Part shown: piece by piece, positions 63,601 through 64,000 of the stretch
Layout of the letters: every line of letters starts with the position of its first letter
Position numbering within the stretch: the stretch's first letter is position 1
Source: Azolla caroliniana
Lineage: Eukaryota > Polypodiophyta
Direction: 5' to 3'
NCBI GenBank assembly: GCA_043228905.1
Contig: JBHGNT010000014.1
Coordinates: forward strand, 9,238,001 to 9,302,000
DNA length: 64,000 nt
Position numbers and translations under genes: made by a program
The notes under the pieces: model-generated
What the model was told of the DNA's origin: nothing
Databases searched by the model: none
The model's input: only the letters and a program-made list of their open reading frames with translations

Positions 63601-64000
63601 TACGCCGAAGGAACTGAAAAAGGCTCAGTCTTCGTGACGAGACACGAAGCAAACTCGATGAAGAAGATCACCCCAAAGTTGAAAGCGGTGTGGTACATCA
63701 ACTCCGGCACGTCAAACCACATCACGTGGCACAAGGAGTGGTTCTTGTACCTGGAAAAACCAATGCAACTGGGAGTAGTCGCAACCGGAGACGACACTCC
63801 GCATCCGATCGCGAATGTCGGTGAAGTTCCCTTGAGCCATGTTGGGCAGTAAGGGAAACTCATGAACGTGTTACACGTGCCGACAATCACGAAGAACTTG
63901 GTGTCGGTCAGACAGATCGTTGACCAGGGAATGCCAGTCCGGTTCACGCATCTAGGGTGCTTCATCGAGGAAGAAGGCCGAGTTATTGCGCAAGGGCACA
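63601..64000 (+). pseudogene. Copia I protease, truncated by the window end
   Basis: WYINSGTSNHITWHKEWF (about 63692), with Asn at the catalytic Asp position. GDDTPHPIANVG, a TAA at 63850, then VPTITKNLVSVRQIVDQGM to the window end. Confidence 0.85.

Larger units (their letters stand above)
62161..64000 (+). mobile_element. Copia I: second copy of the Copia-1 family, runs off the window
   Basis: LTR 62161-62605, tRNA-Met primer site, gag and protease. Truncates Gypsy-3 on its left. Its proteins align with Copia-1 (EKLNRNNYASWSYKMHQYL versus EKLDRNNFASWEYKMHQYL). Confidence 0.88.

Overview
The window is eukaryotic nuclear DNA from a land plant and consists almost entirely of LTR retrotransposons stacked inside one another. 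Plant origin is indicated by copia elements primed from initiator tRNA-Met (TGGTATCAGAGC), a plant-type chromovirus, long AT-rich spacers and the absence of any bacterial gene organisation. Two other Ty3/gypsy groups are unlike the usual seed-plant lineages: chromoviruses with a Tf1/sushi-like reverse transcriptase and apparent self-priming, and chromodomain-less elements primed by tRNA-Trp. That mix, plus a DUF7869-like gene, makes a non-seed plant (fern, lycophyte or bryophyte) my best guess, with low confidence. No intact host gene, rRNA or functional tRNA was recognised.

Layout. 0.6-1.6 kb: a 51-bp palindromic satellite. 2.3-10.5 kb: a DUF7869-like pseudogene split by a young complete chromovirus on the minus strand (Gypsy-1, 3015-8769, TSD TCAAT). 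10.7-13.4 kb: fragments of a minus-strand copia, a tRNA-Trp-primed element (D) and a chromovirus (E). 13.4-40.9 kb: one copia element (Copia-1) carrying two nested stacks. In the first, tRNA-Trp element A (15317-29645) is itself split by its younger relative B (20182-27431). In the second, minus-strand relative C (30193-40514) is split by chromovirus Gypsy-2 (34908-38820). 42.5-47.6 kb: a decayed gypsy element (F). 48.5-50.6 kb: a copia 5' half (G). 51.3-55.1 kb: an internally deleted plant chromovirus (H). 55.1-57.2 kb: a TG/TATG microsatellite tract. 57.2-62.2 kb: a decayed minus-strand chromovirus (Gypsy-3). 62.2 kb to the end: a second Copia-1-family element.

Each element encodes gag, protease, reverse transcriptase/RNase H and integrase in the order of its superfamily. 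The most interesting signals are regulatory. (1) LTRs from two unrelated polymerase lineages carry a tRNA-like A-box/B-box module with exact tRNA spacing, mostly antisense at the 5' edge of the LTR. (2) Gypsy-1 shows a Tf1-type self-primer placed exactly where the TATA box predicts the mRNA 5' end. (3) A, B and C use an 18-nt tRNA-Trp primer site and share a T5-stop -1 frameshift signal between gag-protease and pol. (4) Both A and B inserted at ACGT, and removing each insert restores the host reading frame. Only B and Gypsy-1 look recent; the rest are pseudogenes, many of whose stops fit CpG/CHG deamination.
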